Positions 9,690 through 21,507 of a stretch of DNA of 64,000 nucleotides are shown here, piece by piece; the first letter of the stretch is position 1; each line of letters starts with the position of its first letter. Below the pieces are notes generated by a model. That model was not told the origin of the DNA, made no database searches, and was given only the letters and a program-made list of their open reading frames with translations. This DNA comes from Nothopassalora personata (taxonomy: Eukaryota; Ascomycota; Dothideomycetes; Mycosphaerellales; Mycosphaerellaceae): the NCBI GenBank assembly GCA_033816765.1, contig CM066298.1, positions 1,550,001-1,614,000 of the forward strand, written 5' to 3'. The translations under genes and the position numbers were made by a program.

Positions 9690-11480
9690 TAGCGGTCCTA
9701 TAAATAGTAAACGACTAATAATACTAAAATACTAATGCTGCCTATCTATTCTATTCTCTAGTCGTCTATCTTAATATTGGGGCTAAACTCTTTATCCTCT
9801 CCTCTATTACTAGCCTCCCTAGGGAGGGGGATAAAGGAAGAGGACGAGGGCCTCTCCTCCTTACCCTCTTCTACCGCCTGAGAATCTTACGAACGCTCCG
9901 CCTACGTCGCGTTAACGGGATAGGGTCCTAAACCCTTTACCTTCTCTACTACGCTAATATATAGTACTATTCCGCGGTTAGAGAGGTCGCTATCGTAGGT
10001 ACCGTAGGTATTTATAATATCCCCCCTATCTATTACCCTCTATAGGATACTAACGTTACTCTAGAAAAGTTCGAGCTAGCCTAAAATAAACGCGGCTACT
10101 CGAGGCCTAAAGCATTTATTATTAACTATAGTATTATTAATCTATACCTATACTTAGCTTTCGGTTATTACCTTCTTAAAGAGGTTCGGTATAGACGACT
10201 TAATCTTACGTCTTTTACTACCCCTCTCCGCGAGTATATCTAGTTTCCGCTTCTTTAATAGCGCTTCTATATCCTAAAGCCTATCTTCCTCCTCTTCCTC
10301 CCTATCTTTCTCCCCTTCCTCCTCTTCCTCCTCTTCCCCCTCTCCCTTAGCGTCTAGTTACTCTTATAGCCGAGGCCTAGTAACTACTATCTCCTCCTAA
10401 CCCTCTCCCTCTCCCTCTCCCTCCTTCTTCTCCTCTTCTTCCTCCTCCTTATTCTCCTTATCCCCCCTTCTACTATAGCTATACCTATAGGCCGTTACTC
10501 CAACCCTCTAGTAGTAGCGGGCATTTCCGCCCCGTTATCGCTATCGGAGATAGTAGGCTTAGAGGTAGGGCGGCTACTTCGACGGCAGCCTATAGTAGGG
10601 GAGGGCTTAGTAGGATTACGAAGGATTTCGATCGATCCCTTAATATCGAGGAGATAGATAAAGGGATAGGTAGGGGTTAGCCTACCGTTCTTTCGCCGCT
10701 CTCGTCTATCGTAGCGCTTAAGTATAAAGCTATGCTAGGTATCTATAGCCCTCTTAATCTTAACCTCCTATTTAGCGACGTTAGTAATATACTAGAGGAG
10801 GCGCTTTAGGAGGAAGTAGGGGTGCTTATAGGATAGATCTAGGAGGTTATCGGGTATTTTATCGTACTAATCGGTACCCTAATACTTCGTAATAGTAGCG
10901 ATAGCGGAGCGCTAAACGGCAATTATACTCTAACTAGCCTTAATAACCCGCTAAGTATCCTCGTAGAGAGAGTTAAAGAAGAGTTTAGCGTTCGTATAGG
11001 GGATGTTAGTAGTAATCTAGCCGCTCTTTAGCCTAGCTCCTCTACTAGGCTATACCTTATTCGCGATTTAGTTATAGACTAGGGAAGAGAACTATACCGT
11101 TAATAAGGTATAGTCGCTAATTACGTCGAGTAGCGCGCGCCCGTCCTTAAGTACGTCGTCCGTAGTCTTCGTATTAACGACGGGGGCTATAAGGGCCCGC
11201 CCGTAAGCGGTACGTATAACGGACGCGGCTATAGTCCGGAGGGCGTTAATAGTACCCTAATCTAATACTAGGACTAACGTAGCCGATAGGATAGGGTCGA
11301 TAGCGTTTAGGTCGCGCTAGGGCTCGGAGAAGGCGGTAGGGTCTATAGCGACGGATCGTAAGTAGATAGCGTTAAAAGGGCGGATGTAAGTATAAACGTA
11401 GGGCTAATAGAGAGTCTACTTTTAATAATAGAAATAATAGTATTTAGGGAAGGATTATAAAGAGAAAGGATAGGAGATAA
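9690..11480 (-). pseudogene. RIP-decayed minus-strand coding remnant, unrecognised
   Basis: On the minus strand one frame stays protein-like over more than 1 kb when read through its stops, all of which are TAG or TAA as expected from RIP of Trp or Gln codons. Readable parts include an Ala/Ile/Leu-rich segment near 11250 (ALRTIAASVIRTAYGRALIA), a basic segment near 10720, and a long Glu/Arg-rich low-complexity segment near 10260-10480 (seen as CCTCTT repeats on the plus strand). The order suggests a gag-like or accessory protein of an old element, but there is no diagnostic motif and I do not name it. Confidence 0.35.
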
Positions 11481-11914
11481 GGTAAAAATTGTAGCTAGGG
11501 GGTACATTACGCTAGTCTAAGATTAGACGTACTAAAAAAACCCTAATCCTAGGGGCCGCGAAGGCGACGACGGCTTAGAGTTATAATATCGTAACGTAGG
11601 GTCCCGTTACTAGCTTAAATCTACTTATTTATCTACTAAGGGGTTAAATACTATTGTAACCCTAGGGTAACCGAGAGTATAAGGCTTTATTTATCTAGGA
11701 TTATCCGGATTAGGCGGCGACGGCGATAACGAGTATTATAAGTATAGAAATCGTAGGTACTATAGTCTAGTAGCCTATAATAATACTTATTGCGTTTATA
11801 GGGCTATATACTTATTATAAGGGCGGCGAATAAATAGAGTACGCGTCGATACTATTCGGCCGGGATTGTCCGGATTAGGCGGTAGCGACGACGACGAGGG
11901 GTAGTTAAGTGTAT

Positions 11915-12331
11915 CGTAGGTTCTCGGTCTAGGAAGTATTCGGCCTATGTTCAAAAAGGCTATAAGGACTACAACGTACGTCTCTTTCTCGTCCGGAGTA
12001 GAAACGCCTTCGCGATTCGCGCGATAAGCTTAAGCTAGAGCTTAAGAGGATTAAAGAGGAGGAGGTGCGGCTAAAGATACGTAAGATCCGTCTTCGGAAA
12101 CAGCTACGCTTAGCTAAGCGTCGTACTAACGACGCCGTCGCTAAGGAGTTAGAGGAGCTCGAGGAGGAAGAGGCGCGCGAGGAGCTAGCGTCTCTTAAGT
12201 AGGCGTCGGGGGTAGAGGTGTCGCCTTCGCTAGTTTCTTTCTCGGATATCCTAGAGATGCCCGTAAACGACTAGGCGGCGCTTTCTAGGGCGGAGTCCTA
12301 GGGCGAGTCCCTAGGGGTAGAAACTTATTAG
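11915..12331 (+). pseudogene. Decayed antisense accessory gene of Gyp-D
   Basis: This plus-strand reading is antisense to Gyp-D. It matches the antisense gene of Gyp-C almost residue for residue in the coiled-coil part (RDKLKLELKRI, then EEEVRLKIRKIRL) and the tail (SFSDILEMPVND). It ends at TAG 12329-12331. The Cys-rich N terminus is partly recognisable (SRSRKYSAYVQKGYKDYNVR, with Cys to Tyr changes typical of TGT to TAT). A small insertion shifts the frame near 11990. It sits between the 3' end of pol and the missing 3' LTR, the same place as in Gyp-B and Gyp-C. Confidence 0.6.
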
Positions 12332-12371
12332 GGTATTTATTTATAAGTTCTCCGTTTCCTTTCTTAAAACC

Positions 12372-12494
12372 GGTTATATAGCTTAGTAGTTAGAGCGTCG
12401 GGGCATAACCTATGTGTTAATGAATTCTCCTTACCCTTAGGCGAAGGTTCGTTAAAGGTATCCTAAGGTCGTAGGTTCGATTCCTACTTTAACT
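12372..12494 (+). tRNA. tRNA-like gene of Gyp-D with intron-like insert
   Basis: The acceptor strands GGTTATA (12372-12378) and TTTAACT (12488-12494) pair at six of seven positions. The A box (TAGCTTAGTAGTTAGAGC) and B box (GGTTCGATTCC) are present, and the T arm GTAGG/CCTAC is perfect. The anticodon stem TCGGG pairs with CCTAA, or better with an unmutated CCTGA, if about 50 bp are removed from the anticodon loop, like a tRNA intron. The loop starts GCATAAC, which recalls tRNA-Met(CAT) but does not fit it exactly. It is antisense to Gyp-D pol, and its T arm contains the complement of the pol stop codon. It differs in sequence from the tRNA-like genes of Gyp-B and Gyp-C. Confidence 0.55.
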
Positions 12495-14859
12495 GCTTTC
12501 TAGTAGATTAGTCTCTAGCGGAGGTTAATCTACTAGTACGTTTTTAGTACTCCTAGATCCTTTGCTAACAGTTCTATAGGTGTTCTTTTAGTTCCTAGGT
12601 ATTTTCTAATTCGTCGTATCCTTTCTACTTAATAAGGTATCGCTAACCTCTTCTATCTAGGATTTTTTCGACTTCGAATTCGTTCTCTACTTCCGGCTCG
12701 AAATAGAAGCTCTCTTAGTAAGGTGTCTCGGTGTCCGCTAGTTCTAGCTTAGAGATGTAGAAGACTAGGTGGATTTTTGCGTCTAGTAGTAGCCGTAGTC
12801 GGTAGTTAACTAGTCCTACGACTTTGTTGATGAAAAATAGTCCGACCTTAACGTAATCTAGCTTCTTAGTCTATCTTCTTATTCTTAAGTTTTTTATAAG
12901 GAGATAGACCTTATCCCCCTCTTTTAGTAGAGGTGCTATTTTTCTCGTGTCTTGCCGTTATTAAGACAGTTTATATTATATATTATTACTCGCCTTATGC
13001 GCTTCTTTATGCACTTCCTTAAGAGTATTCGTCGTTACGATTGCTCTTTCGGCTTATAGGTAGGATCTAGGTGTTCCGAATAGGTTAGGATCCTTTCTAA
13101 AGTTTATATAGAATAGCGTCGTTAAAGTTGTCTCTAATTTGTAGTTGTTTAGTGCAATCTGTACTATTAGTAACAGTAAAACCTAGTTGTCTTATACGTA
13201 GTTAATGTAGTGCCGTAGGTATTGTTCTAGCGTTTAGTTTATCCTTTCAGTTTGTCCGTCTATCTCCGGATAATATGCTATTAATAGCTTATGTTTAATT
13301 CCGATAGTTCCTATAAGCGTCTTCTAGTAGTTCGATGTAAATAGTTTGTCTCTATCCGTTATAAACGCTTAAGGGAATCCGTAGTATCGGATAAGTCTAT
13401 CTAGTACGAGGTATCCGAGCTACTCTACATTATATGTTTCTAATGTAGGAATAAAGTGTACGTATTTCGTAAGTCTATTAACTATAACTAGTATTATGTC
13501 GTATAATTGTTTCGTAACTTAATCCTTTAACGGTAGGAGTTTCGTAATAAAGTCTATTATAACTTCGTCCTATAGTTTTGTCGGTAGTGTCCTAAACTGT
13601 AGGTGACCGTATTTTATATGTCTCGTAGCCTTATTTCGTTAGTAGTGTACACATTGTTTAATGTAGCGTAACACCTTAAGTCTTATCTATAGGAATAAGA
13701 AGCTACGCTATATTAGGTCTATTGTCTTTAAAGTTCTAGGGTGTCCGTAAGTTAGTCCGTCGTAATGTTATCGTATATATTCTTCTTCTCGATTCTTTAG
13801 TACTTAGTACTTTCCTTATAATATAGGGAATTGTTCGTCCTTGTCGCCTAATATCCGTATAATGTTATTAAATTCTCTTATGTTAGTACTAAGACTTTCG
13901 TCGGGGTTCGTCTTTAATACTTTATGTTACACTAGTTCTTTTCCTTCTATATAGTCGCTCCTCCGGCTTAGCGCGTCGGCGCGGCCGTTCTCTCGTCCTA
14001 GAGTATATTTAATTTCGAACTTATACTATCCTAGTAGCTCCGACTAGCGGGCTTACCTTCGGGTAAGTTCTTTCGTTGTCGTGAAGTACGTAAGATCCTT
14101 ATAGTTAGAAAGAATCGTTAACTTTGGTAGGCCCTCGACGTATACTCTCTAATATTGCATAGTAGTAACAATAGCTAGAAGCTCTTTATTATAGATGTCG
14201 TAGTTCTATTCCGCTATAGTCATTTTCCGGGAGTAATAGGCTACTAGGTGTCTCTACCTATCGTGTGTCTATGTTAGACATGCGCCTATTGCTATATCGG
14301 ACGTATCGGTCTCGATGTAGACTTTCTTACTACTATCAAATAGTCGAAGCGTAGGGGCTAAAGCGTATTGTTCCTTAAGTTTCTTAAACGCTTTAATCTA
14401 TTCCTTTCCCTATTTCTAGGTAACGTCTTTTCTCGTAAGCTATAAGGGTAGCCTATAGCTAACCCTTATATGTAATGCGGCTATACCTAGCTTAGCATAC
14501 CGCACGTAACGCGTATACGTACACTAGGAGACGCGTATAGCGTCGATAGAAGAAAGTAAGCTTTAGTTTATCTACGATTAGAAGATCGTAGGCGTGCTAT
14601 ACATTACGATATTCCCTTATAGCCTTACGGCCCTAATAGTTCTAAAGCTTACCTTCGTTACAATCTATATACGCTATAGAGCCCGATCGCGACGTATACG
14701 ACGGCGAGTCGCCTACGCCGCCCCTAAGCCCTAGAGCATAGTAGTAGGCGCGTCGTGTAGCCTTAGTTACGAGAAGAGAGGCCTTACGGGCTAAGATTAA
14801 AGAGTAAGAGATATAGCGGGAGATCGAGCGGCTAGAGATCTTACGCGCTATAAGCGCAC

Positions 14860-16670
14860 CGCCTCTAGAGCGTATAGGAGGGAGGAGAGAAGATTACCTC
14901 CCTACTACAACCCCTGCCTCTATCTCTATAACTACTAACGATAATATTATAGTACGAGGCGCGGCCGTAGCGTATACGACGCGACCGCGTCTAAAAGAGC
15001 CGACGCCTTTTAGAGGGGATTTGATAAGGAAGGTAAGGGTATTCCTTCGGGAGCTCTTACTTATCTTCGTCCTCTTAGGCACTATATACGCGATAGACGA
15101 ATTAAAGGTCCTATATAGGGTTATGTACCTTAGCGGAGAGGTAAGGGAGCAATAGTATACTAACTATAGCGCCGTTAACCTTATAGGGTATATATACTAG
15201 GACTTTAAGGAGTTCTACCGAGACGTATACGGCGATCCTATAAATCGCGTACTTAACGTTATATTAGAGTACGAGGTTACGAGATAGAAGGATAACTAGA
15301 TAGCGCGATAGTTCGCGACTAAGCTAGATGTTATAGAGGACTAGTTAGGTAACTACTCGGAAGCGTAACGTATACGGTACCTACTAGCGAAGCTTACGCC
15401 TCGCTTACGGTCCGCTATCGTTAGCTACTATAATATCCCTACGACTAGAGAAGACCTAGTAGTCCTAGCCTCGCGTATCGAAAGCACCGAGCGCCGAGGT
15501 AGTAGCGGAGGGCACGACCGCGGGTAGTATATACGTCGTAAGCGTAAAGCTAAGAGCGTACATAAGCGGGCCGATTGCCTAAAGTAATAGAAGTAGAGTT
15601 AAGTACCGGGCGCCTCGGGTGCGAGTTAGTAGCGAGACGCCGGTAGCTCGTCTTTAACTAGCTAGAAGTCGAAAGCGGAGTGCTACGGCTACGGTAGGAA
15701 GGGTTACTATAAGACGGAGTGCCGAAATAGACACCTATAGAAAGACCGTAATGCGTAAGCGGTTCGTAGGTTAGAAACTATCGAGGCTTTAACTAAGAAG
15801 GGCGAATAGGGAAAAGGTAGAGGACTAGGTAAGGGTCGCTCCTAAGTCCGAGTTTCTATATAGACCCCTTAAGGTAAGTTGATACGAGTCTAGCGCGTTA
15901 CTTACGAGGCACCGTCGAGACGCGTAAGGGCTTTCGCGAGGCTACGTTTCTTCTAGATAACGGTATAGATTTAAGCTTAGTGTCGTACGAGTATATACTC
16001 CGATACTAGATATAGCCTATTAGTAGTATAAAGCTTCTAAATCTAGAGTCGTACGCGTAGGACTAGGGGTATTACTATGGCGCCTATACGGTTCGCGTAC
16101 GACTAGCTAACGATGTAGGAGTAGAGCGCGTAAGCGACGCTATCTACTATATAGCGCCTATAGGTAGGCTATTAGTTATTTTAGGTAGACCCTAGCGGCA
16201 TTGTAATCGGATAGTAAAGGCCGATAAGGATAACTAGTAGTACTACGGTATAGAGACGCCTACGATTTAGTAGCGTAACGTACGCGAGTTTCTTAAGGAT
16301 CTCGAGAGCTTAAAGTAGGTTTATACGATAAGTATTCGGGTTATTGCTATAGTAGTACCCGAAGGAGAGGGCCCCTCGTAGCCTAAAGAATTTATAGACT
16401 TCCGAGATATATACGTACCTAATAAGTAGGCGAAGCGTAAGATGCCCGACGGGGTTAAGCATGCGATTAATCTCGTTAAAGGAAAGAAACCCCCTTTTAA
16501 GCCGCTATACTACTAGTCCTTAACTAAGCTAGAGGCCTTAAAGGAGTACCTTACGTAAGTAATAGAGAAGGAGTAGATTAGGCGATCCGTAAGCGAGGCG
16601 GGTACGCCTATCCTATTCGTGCTAAAGAAGAATAGTACTCTTAGGCTCTATATAGATTATAGAGGCCTAA
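14860..16670 (+). pseudogene. BASE gag, protease and start of RT (decayed)
   Basis: The frame reads a typical gypsy capsid (LKEPTPFRGDL, then a DFKEFYRDVYGDP segment) and a zinc knuckle at 15681-15722 in which two metal ligands are changed (CYGYGRKGYYKTEC, Cys to Tyr and His to Tyr, all TpG or CpA changes). The protease region follows, with LVILGRPWRHCN-like sequence near 16170. The RT N terminus comes next (KKPPFKPLYY, then [11 protein letters not shown], then IDYRGL) up to 16668. Gyp-A interrupts it at 16671. Confidence 0.7.
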
Positions 16671-16831
16671 TGTAAGGGCACCTGCTTAGGTAGTACGAAG
16701 TTGTTAGACAAGCTATCTAAGAGGTGCGCGAGGCGCGAGAAGTTAATATACAAGCCGAGGCACGCGGGTCGGCCCGGGCCCGGTCACGTAACTCGCCACG
16801 TTCACTCGCTGTGCGGCCATGGGCCGTCACA
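16671..16831 (-). repeat. Gyp-A 3' LTR (161 bp)
   Basis: Short LTR that in plus orientation begins TGTAAGGGC and ends GGGCCGTCACA. The pol stop codon lies inside it, so the last codons of pol are LTR sequence. A TATATTAA element (element orientation) is visible in the middle, and a CGGCC/GGCCG inverted repeat sits near the end. Confidence 0.93.
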
Positions 16832-19800
16832 CCACCCCCCCCTTCAAAACGGTCACTCCTGTGCACCGTGTCAAGGGAAGTTTGATGTCCATTTCGCTTG
16901 TCGCTTCGGTCACAGTCATCGGTTACCTTTGTTGGTGCCATGCCTGGCGGGTCATCATCTTCATACGAGCCGTTGTCTTCTGCCAGAAGAGCCACAGGCA
17001 CCTGCGCGATCAATTCGCGTGGCCCTCCTGCGGTTACTGGGTTGGACGTAATCATCGCAGCACTGAGGGTGCCCGCGTCATCAGATGGTGCTTCCTCATT
17101 CGCAATCCATCCTAGCGGTGGTGTGAAGCCGGCTGGTCTAGGGGCCGTAGGGTGGTTGTGATGGAAGTCGGCGACAGAGGCGGCTGCTGTTGCAATCATA
17201 GTCTCTGCGGGCTCCCAAGTTAGCTCGTTATCACCTACCCACTTCACGCAGTACTTGTAGATTGGGACCTTTCCTCCTGCTGGCGCACGCCCTGGCGGCA
17301 GCGACCTGTGCGAGTCCACGACTTTCTCCACGTGCCATTCCTGGTGAGACCCATCTTCGTCCTCCACCTCGATTGGCGGAGGCGGAGGGACGACTTGTCC
17401 TGTGACTGGGTCGTAGCCTGGTCGCAAGTAATTGGCGTGGAACCCGTCATACAGGTTGCTCAGTGAGTCTGGCAATGCGACTCGATATGTGTCGTGTGGC
17501 AGCACTTCCTTGATCGGGTAAGGACCCGCATACTTGTAGTCCAGTTTCTTAGACGGGCGTGTGGTGTGCCAGTTCTTGGTGCTAATGTGCACCATGTCGC
17601 CTAACTTGTATGCTGGTGCTATGGTCCTGCGTCGGTTGGCATACTCCGCTTGTGTATCTTGCGCCATTTGCATGGCGTCTCTGAGTGCCTGCCTGAGTTC
17701 ATTCATCCGGGCTCCGAATGCAGTCGCCGATTGTGCATCGAGGCGTTGCTTGTGTGGCATGAGTTCCAGCGGCAGCATGACTTCTGCGTCTGAATACCTC
17801 GGGTTCTTGCCTAGCGTTGCCATGAATGGGGAGAATCCGGTAGATTCTGACACGTGGTCGTTCGCAGTGAACTCTGCTAGAGGCAGCCAATCCGGCCAGT
17901 CGTCCTGGGCATAGTTGGTATACGTGCGCAGGTACTTCTCCATGGCCTTGTTCGTGATCTCGCTTTGCCCATCTGTTTGGGGGTGGTAGCCCGTTGACAG
18001 CTTGCGCTTGATGCCTAGTAGCTGGCATAGGCGCTTCCAGAATGCGGAAAGCCATTGGGGTCCTCTGTCTGTAACGATCGACTTAGGCAGCCCATGGCGG
18101 CTGAACACGTACTTGAGGTAGATGAACGCAATGTACTCTGCGCTCATGTTGAGCACTGGGATCAGATGCCGCTCCTTACTCAGGCGGTCTGTCACTGTGA
18201 GAACGTTTTTGTACTTCTGCCCATCTGCGGTGCAGCGTGCTTCGGGCAGCTCGACTACGAAGTCCATTGCGATGTCGTCCCATGTGTCGAGTGGCACTGG
18301 CAACGGTGCTAGCAATCCGTGTTCGGCATCCTGCACTGGGTTCACGTTTGTGCACGTCGTGCATCCTTTGCAGAACTCGCGTATGAAGCGTGTCATGCCT
18401 GGCCAGATATAGTGGCGTTTCAATAGGGTGTTGGTCTTAGTCTTTCCTGGGTGACCTGCGGCTGGGGCGTCGTGAAATGCTTTCACTATGCGGGCATACA
18501 CCGTGTTGCCTTCATCATCTTCAGCTGGTTCTGGGACATACAGGCTGTAGCCACCTTCTCTGTTCTTGACGTAGATCATTCCATCTACTGCCATCGCGTG
18601 CTTAGGGTCGATCTTGTGCCTGTGGAGCATCTTCACCTTGTCGCCAGCTGCCAGCTGTTGCAGGGCCTCTTGTGGTTCTTGCTGTTCGTATAGGGATCGG
18701 ATGTCGCGTTGTAGGTCCTCATCCACAACGCCGGTGGCTTCCGATGCCGCGAGTTGTAGGATTCTGCTGGCTAACAAGTTCGGCATAAACAATTCGGGTC
18801 CTAGCAACACGCGATGCTGCTGCGTGTGCCGGGGATCATCCTCGTCCTTGCGTATCGCATCTTGTGAGCGGCGGGTAAGGCTATCGGGCTTGCCTCCCTG
18901 CACTCCTGGTCTGTAGATGATCTTGAAGTGGAATTGCGATAGGAATTCTGCCCAGCGTGCTTGGCGCCGGTTGAGTTCCTTCGTGGTCATGAAGTACTCA
19001 AGGTTCTTGTGGTCTGAGTAGACGAGCACTGGCTTGCCACTTGGGTCGGCCAGGAAGTTCTCGCAATCGCTGCCCACGCAGTCCTTGTCATCGATGTCAC
19101 CTGCTGCCAGCTCAGGACGCCATTCTTCGAACGCTTTGACAATAGCGAGCAACTCTTTGTCATAGATGTCGTAGTTGCATTCCTGGGGTGACATCTTCTT
19201 AGACAGATATGCCACTGGTCTCAAGATGCCATTATGACGTTGGGAGAGGACCGCTGCGGTGACGAAGTCCGAAGCGTCAGTCTCAAGCACTGTCTCCAGC
19301 CCATGCTGGAAGACTGCGAGGATTTCTCCTTCTGCATCGGTGAATGCTTTCTTGAGGCCGTCGAACGCTGCTTGGCACTCTGCCGTCCATTGCCATGGCA
19401 CGTCTTTCTTGGTGAGGCGGGTAAGCGGCAGTGTTATCTTGCTGTAGTTCTTGATGAATCGTCGATAGAAGCCAGCGAATCCGTTGAATGCAAGCACATC
19501 CGTGACATTACGAGGTGTTTCCCATTCTTGCACTGCTCTCACCTTCTCCGGGCACATGGAGATGCCGTCCTTGCCAATAATAAGGCCAAGGTACTTGGTC
19601 GATTGGGTGTGGAATTCACACTTCTTGATATCAAGTTGCAGGCCTGCGTCTCTGCAGCGCCCTAGCACCTTCTTCACATGTCCAATGTGCTCTTCAAGCG
19701 TGTCGCTAAAGATGAGGATATCATCTAGATAGGCTGATGCAAAGTCATCTAGGAACTCCCGTAGCGTGTCGTTCACATAAGCTTGGAACGTTCCTGGGGC

Positions 19801-21506
19801 GTTGCATAGGCCGAATGGCATGACTAGACATTCGAACTGCCCATAGCGGGTAGTGAACGCTGTCATCCACTCATGCCCCTTTGCGATGCGGATGCGGTTG
19901 AATGCTGCAATCACATCTAGCTTCGTAAACCACTTCTTTCCTGCGATGCGGTTCAAGGTGTCCTGCATCAGGGGAATAGGGTATCTTGACTTGATGGTAA
20001 GTGCATTGAGGGCTCTGTAATCAACACATACTCTCAACCCACCTCCTGGCTTCTTGACGATAAGGCACGGAGATGCAGCATCGGCGCGGCCTTCATTCTT
20101 GCGGATCTTGCCTTGGGCGATCTGTTCGTCAGTCCAGTGCTTGATGATCTCGTCTTCTTGCTTAGACATGCGGTATGGTCGCTTGAAGGGTGGCACGGCA
20201 TCGGGTTTCAGCTTGATCTCATGGTCAATCCCAGGCCGGTGTGGCGGAAGCTCTTCTGAAGCCTTCTTCGAGAAGCAATCAGCGAACTCGTGGTATGTTG
20301 GCATAAGGTGGTCCTTTGGATCGATCTCTTGGTCGTTGACTTTCATGAACTTGTCCACGTCTGCTTGTGCGTGCATCTTGCAGGAACGGAGTGTTGGGGC
20401 TACACGTTCTGATGCTGGTATGAATGCAGCGGCACGCGCGTTCAGCCTTGAGATCGTCTTTTCGTCTGACAGCATCTTACAGTTGCCTCCAGCAACTGTC
20501 TTCATGTTGTGCGCCGTCATGGCGCAAGCGGCAAGCGAGTCGCCCGCTCGCTGCTGCTCCACCTTGGGGTCATAGACATACATTAGGTGAACTTGCGCGC
20601 CCTTTTGCTTGGCGAGGCGCACGAAGTAGTCTGCATTGACTTCTTTGATGTCGATGTTCTTCTTAGGCTCTTCTGCTTGTTGAGCTGCGGCTTCGGCAGC
20701 TGCTGCTACTGCTGCTGCCACAGCGGCCTTTGCTTCCTTTGCTTCGAGTCTCTTAGCAGCCCGGCGAACTTTTCCAGGGCCGCGCGTTGTCATGCGCTTG
20801 ATGGTGTCTTCGCCGTCAGCCGGCAGTGGCAGACGGGCGTGCTGCCAAGTGACATCTCCTTCGTCATCTTCTTCCACGGTTGCCGAGCGGTACTTGCTAG
20901 GAAGCTCCTCGTGGGTCTGGAACGTAAGGACTGGGTTCTGGTCTTGATCATTGACTGACTGCACCCACGTCGCTTCCTTTCCGGACAGGCAGTTGTCCTT
21001 GCAGTGTTGAGAATCGAGCGTCATAGTGCCGGACTCATAATGCAGGCCTGGTTGATGCTTGTCGTGCCATGGTCTCCCCAAGACGATGTCGTATTCGAGG
21101 TTGGTGAGCCAGGCATTGATCACTTCGGAGTGCCCGTTGATCTCCAGGGTGAGCTCCGTACGGTATTCGATCATTTGCTTTGCAGTGGACATGTCGGCGA
21201 GGCCCAGTGCCAATGGGCTGTCCAGCTTCGAGAGTGGCAGGTCATTCTTTCGCGCATATACGATGTCAACGTAGTTTGAATTGGCTCCGTCATCAAGGAA
21301 TGAGAATGCATATTTTCCATTCGCTGTGCAAGGCACCACTAGGTGTGATCCTATTACAGGGTTGTGCTCTATGTGCACCATTCGTAAGGAATGGGATGAT
21401 ATTCTGAGATCACCTTCCCCAATCCCTTCTGACTTCGGCCTTGACGTTGACGTGTTCGTATCCAGTCCACTGGTTGTTGCGCTCAACGAGTGGACTAGGC
21501 TTTTTC
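16717..21506 (-). CDS. Gyp-A pol: protease, RT, RNase H, integrase, chromodomain
   Basis: A polyprotein of about 1,590 residues in the -1 frame relative to gag, without an ATG near its start, so it is expected as a Gag-Pol fusion. In order: a retropepsin-like protease with FLDDGANSNYV and IVLGRPW, and an RT with LRVCVDYRALN and the catalytic YLDD. RNase H has ETDASDF. The integrase carries the HHCC zinc domain (HPGKTKTN..., CTTC) and the DDE core (MDFVVELPE, then TDRGPQW). A chromodomain follows (VKWVGDNELTWEPAE). After that come about 120 residues of low-complexity tail ending inside the 3' LTR. The protease has Asp-Asp-Gly where Asp-Ser/Thr-Gly is usual. The chromodomain suggests targeting to methylated-histone chromatin, as known for chromoviruses. 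Confidence 0.93.
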
Positions 21507-21507
21507 C
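21462..21507 (-). promoter_or_regulatory. Candidate -1 frameshift site of Gyp-A with strong hairpin
   Basis: At the end of gag the minus strand reads tcG GAA AAA gcc TAG. Pol is in the -1 frame and opens about 55 nt before the gag stop. Two to four nt after the A5 run (21501) begins a 10-bp stem, CTAGTCCACT (21498-21489) with AGTGGACTGG (21471-21462), including one G-U pair. A second small stem, GTTG/CAAC, sits in its loop. The gag stop lies inside the stem. GGAAAAA is not a canonical X XXY YYZ heptamer, so the exact slippage is uncertain. Confidence 0.5.

Larger units (their letters stand above)
11915..14440 (-). mobile_element. Gyp-D: 5'-truncated, RIP-decayed Ty3/gypsy related to Gyp-B and Gyp-C
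   Basis: Reading on the minus strand from 14440, the sequence aligns with Gyp-B pol from the RT/RNase H boundary (Gyp-B position about 46020) through RNase H, integrase and the chromodomain end near 12640. It then continues into the tRNA-like gene and the antisense accessory gene of the family. Everything 5' of the RT end is missing at a sharp break near 14440. Frames carry many TAG and TAA stops in CpA/TpG contexts. The 3' LTR was not delimited. Confidence 0.7.

Noticed and set aside
12372..12494. Host tRNA-Met gene
   Set aside because: The loop starts GCATAAC rather than CTCATAA, the anticodon stem and loop are interrupted, and it occupies the retroelement's fixed tRNA-like slot.
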